In this document: one piece after another, positions 9,173 through 10,617 of the stretch
Position numbering within the stretch: position 1 is the stretch's first letter
How the letters are laid out: the number at the start of each line of letters is the position of its first letter
From: Solirubrobacteraceae bacterium
GTDB taxonomy: Bacteria > Actinomycetota > Thermoleophilia > Solirubrobacterales > Solirubrobacteraceae
Direction of reading: 5' to 3'
DNA: 10,617 bases
Assembly: GCA_030038955.1 (NCBI GenBank)
Contig: JASHQV010000165.1
Coordinates: 1-10,617, forward strand
Position numbers and translations under genes: made by a program
The notes under the pieces: generated by a model
The model's database searches: none
Told to the model about the DNA's origin: nothing
What the model saw: the letters and a program-made list of their open reading frames with translations, nothing else

Positions 9173-10617
9173 GTGGCGGCAACAGTACAGGTCGGAGACG
9201 CCGCGGCGGATCGGTCCGGGCCTGGGTCGCCGAGCGTCGCCGCTGCCCGCCGCGCGCAGACGATCCTGGCGCTCTGCTGCGTGGCGCAGTTCATGGTGAT
9301 TCTCGATCTGTCGATCGTGAACGTCGCGCTGCCGTCGATCCAGATCGGCCTGCGGTTCTCCTCCGCGGACCTGCAATGGGTGGTCGATGCCTACGCGATC
9401 GTGTTCGCCGGCTTCCTGATGCTGTCGGGGCGCGCAGCAGACGTGATCGGACAGCGACGAACGTTCCTCGCCGCGCTGACGCTGTTCTCGGCGGCATCGC
9501 TGAGCGGCGGCCTGGCTCCGACCAGCACCGTTCTGATCGTCGCACGGGCGGCACAGGGACTCGGCGGCGCGATGATGGCGGCCTGCTCGCTGGCGATCAT
9601 CACCTCGACCTTCCCGGCGGGCCAGGAGCGGCACCGGGCGGTCGCGCTGTGGGGCGCGATGAATGGCGCCGGAGGAGCGGCCGGCGTGCTGCTCAGCGGC
9701 GCGATCACGCAGTGGCTCTCGTGGCGCTGGGTGCTGCTGATCAACGTGCCGATCGGGATCGCGACCGCGATCGTGGCGATCCGCGTGGTGGACGAGCGCC
9801 GTTCCGGACAACGCCGGTCGTTCGACGTGATCGGCGCGCTGCTGCTCACGGCCGGCCAGATCCTGATCGCCTACGGCTGCGTGAACGCCGGGACCGACGG
9901 TTGGCGCACGGCTGCCGCGTGGGTCCCGATCACGATCGGCGCCGCGCTGCTGGCGCTGTTCCCGATCGTCGAGAGCCGCGTCGCGGCGGCGCTCGTTCCG
10001 CCCCGCGCGCTGACCCGGCATCTGACGCTGATCAACCTGATCGTGCTGCTGTTCAGCGCCGCACTGTTCCCGATGTGGTACATGGGCTCGCTGTACATGC
10101 AGCAGGTCCTGTCGCTGCAGCCGATCACGACCGGGCTTGCGTTCCTGCCGATGGCGTTGATGATCATGCTGTGCGCCTCCCGGGCCGGGCGGCTGGTCGG
10201 ACGCTTCGGGGTCAAGCCGGTGCTCCGTGGCGGCCTCGTCCTGATGGCCTCCGGGATGGCGCTGTTCGCCTTGATCCAGAGCAGCGGCAGCGCGATCCAG
10301 TACATCGTCCTCCCGGGGCTGTTGACGACGATGGGGATCGGCTTCTCGATCGTTCCGTCGACGATCGCCGCGACCCAGAGCGCGAGCCCGGAGCGATCAG
10401 GACTCGCCTCCGGGCTCGTGAACACCTCACGCCAGGTCGGCGGCGGTCTCGGGCTAGCGACTCTGGTGTCGATCGCGACCCTGCACACGAGCAAGCTGAT
10501 CGGCCACGGCGTCGCCGTTCCGCAAGCGCTCACCTCGGGATTCCGGCTCGCGTACCTGCTCGGCGCCGCGCTGGTGGCGGCCGCGGCGATCGTGACGTTT
10601 CTGTTGCCGTCCGAGGT
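9173..10617 (+). CDS. MFS drug/metabolite exporter, DHA2 (EmrB/QacA) family, 3' end cut by window
   Basis: This is a proton-coupled major facilitator transporter of the DHA2 drug-efflux type, expected to have 14 membrane spans. The frame stays open to the window edge (481 complete codons) and no stop is seen. A soluble N terminus (1-28) precedes the first span. Family motifs are LDLSIVNVALPSIQ (44-57, motif D1), GRAADVIGQRR (86-96, motif A), RAAQGLGGA (125-133, motif B), and a GAMNGAGGAAGVLLSG stretch in the place of motif C. GTG at 9173 is chosen because GAGG at 9166-9169 lies just upstream, partly inside the lipoprotein stop, and the frame then runs unbroken; ATG at 9293 would remove most of the first span. 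Substrate is unknown. The close link to a surface lipoprotein suggests that the two act together in export. Confidence 0.93.
   Translation, partial: MAATVQVGDAAADRSGPGSPSVAAARRAQTILALCCVAQFMVILDLSIVNVALPSIQIGLRFSSADLQWVVDAYAIVFAGFLMLSGRAADVIGQRRTFLAALTLFSAASLSGGLAPTSTVLIVARAAQGLGGAMMAACSLAIITSTFPAGQERHRAVALWGAMNGAGGAAGVLLSGAITQWLSWRWVLLINVPIGIATAIVAIRVVDERRSGQRRSFDVIGALLLTAGQILIAYGCVNAGTDGWRTAAAWVPITIGAALLALFPIVESRVAAALVPPRALTRHLTLINLIVLLFSAALFPMWYMGSLYMQQVLSLQPITTGLAFLPMALMIMLCASRAGRLVGRFGVKPVLRGGLVLMASGMALFALIQSSGSAIQYIVLPGLLTTMGIGFSIVPSTIAATQSASPERSGLASGLVNTSRQVGGGLGLATLVSIATLHTSKLIGHGVAVPQALTSGFRLAYLLGAALVAAAAIVTFLLPSE

Noticed and set aside
9047..10021. Open leftward frame of 324 codons opposite the lipoprotein and MFS genes
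   Set aside because: The rightward strand encodes recognisable lipoprotein and MFS motifs across the whole stretch; the leftward product is R/D/Q-rich without any domain.
9871..10533. Open leftward frame of 220 codons opposite the MFS transporter
   Set aside because: Antisense shadow of a membrane protein; Ser/Arg/Pro-rich composition and no motif.

Overview
This is a GC-rich (roughly 70 %) window of bacterial chromosome. It is tightly packed with ordinary-looking genes that share one codon style. The nearest fit is a high-GC actinomycete, possibly a Solirubrobacter-like Thermoleophilia. This rests on the composition, on a DnaE1-type polymerase with a complete PHP metal site, and on the style of the PAP2, S53 and DHA2 proteins. 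It is an inference from protein style, not from a database match.

Layout. Positions 1-181 lie downstream of dnaE and hold no convincing gene, only small inverted repeats. From 8.6 kb down to 0.18 kb, five genes read leftward in this order: argG (argininosuccinate synthase), a small coiled-coil protein of unknown function overlapping the end of argG by 20 bp, a secreted S53 (sedolisin/kumamolisin) protease with its propeptide, a PAP2-type membrane phosphatase, and dnaE (replicative DNA polymerase III alpha). The gaps between them are 0-96 bp and contain no clear terminator, so read-through along the whole array is possible. However, the protease has its own strong ribosome-binding site, and the gene functions are unrelated.

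A short AT-richer stretch around 8580-8654 separates argG from a rightward pair: a lipoprotein with two COG4315/PF03640-type repeats, followed after 5 bp by a DHA2-family MFS exporter that runs off the right edge. The two are very probably one operon, and the arrangement recalls lipoprotein-plus-MFS export pairs such as mycobacterial LprG-P55.

I found no CRISPR array, tRNA, rRNA, insertion sequence, prophage or defence island. The points worth a second look are modest: the lipoprotein/MFS pair, an intact PHP proofreading site in DnaE, a recent 27-bp in-frame duplication in the protease linker with eight cysteines confined to the mature enzyme, loss of a usually conserved arginine in the PAP2 active site, an alternating inverted repeat beyond dnaE, and start-site ambiguity in argG.
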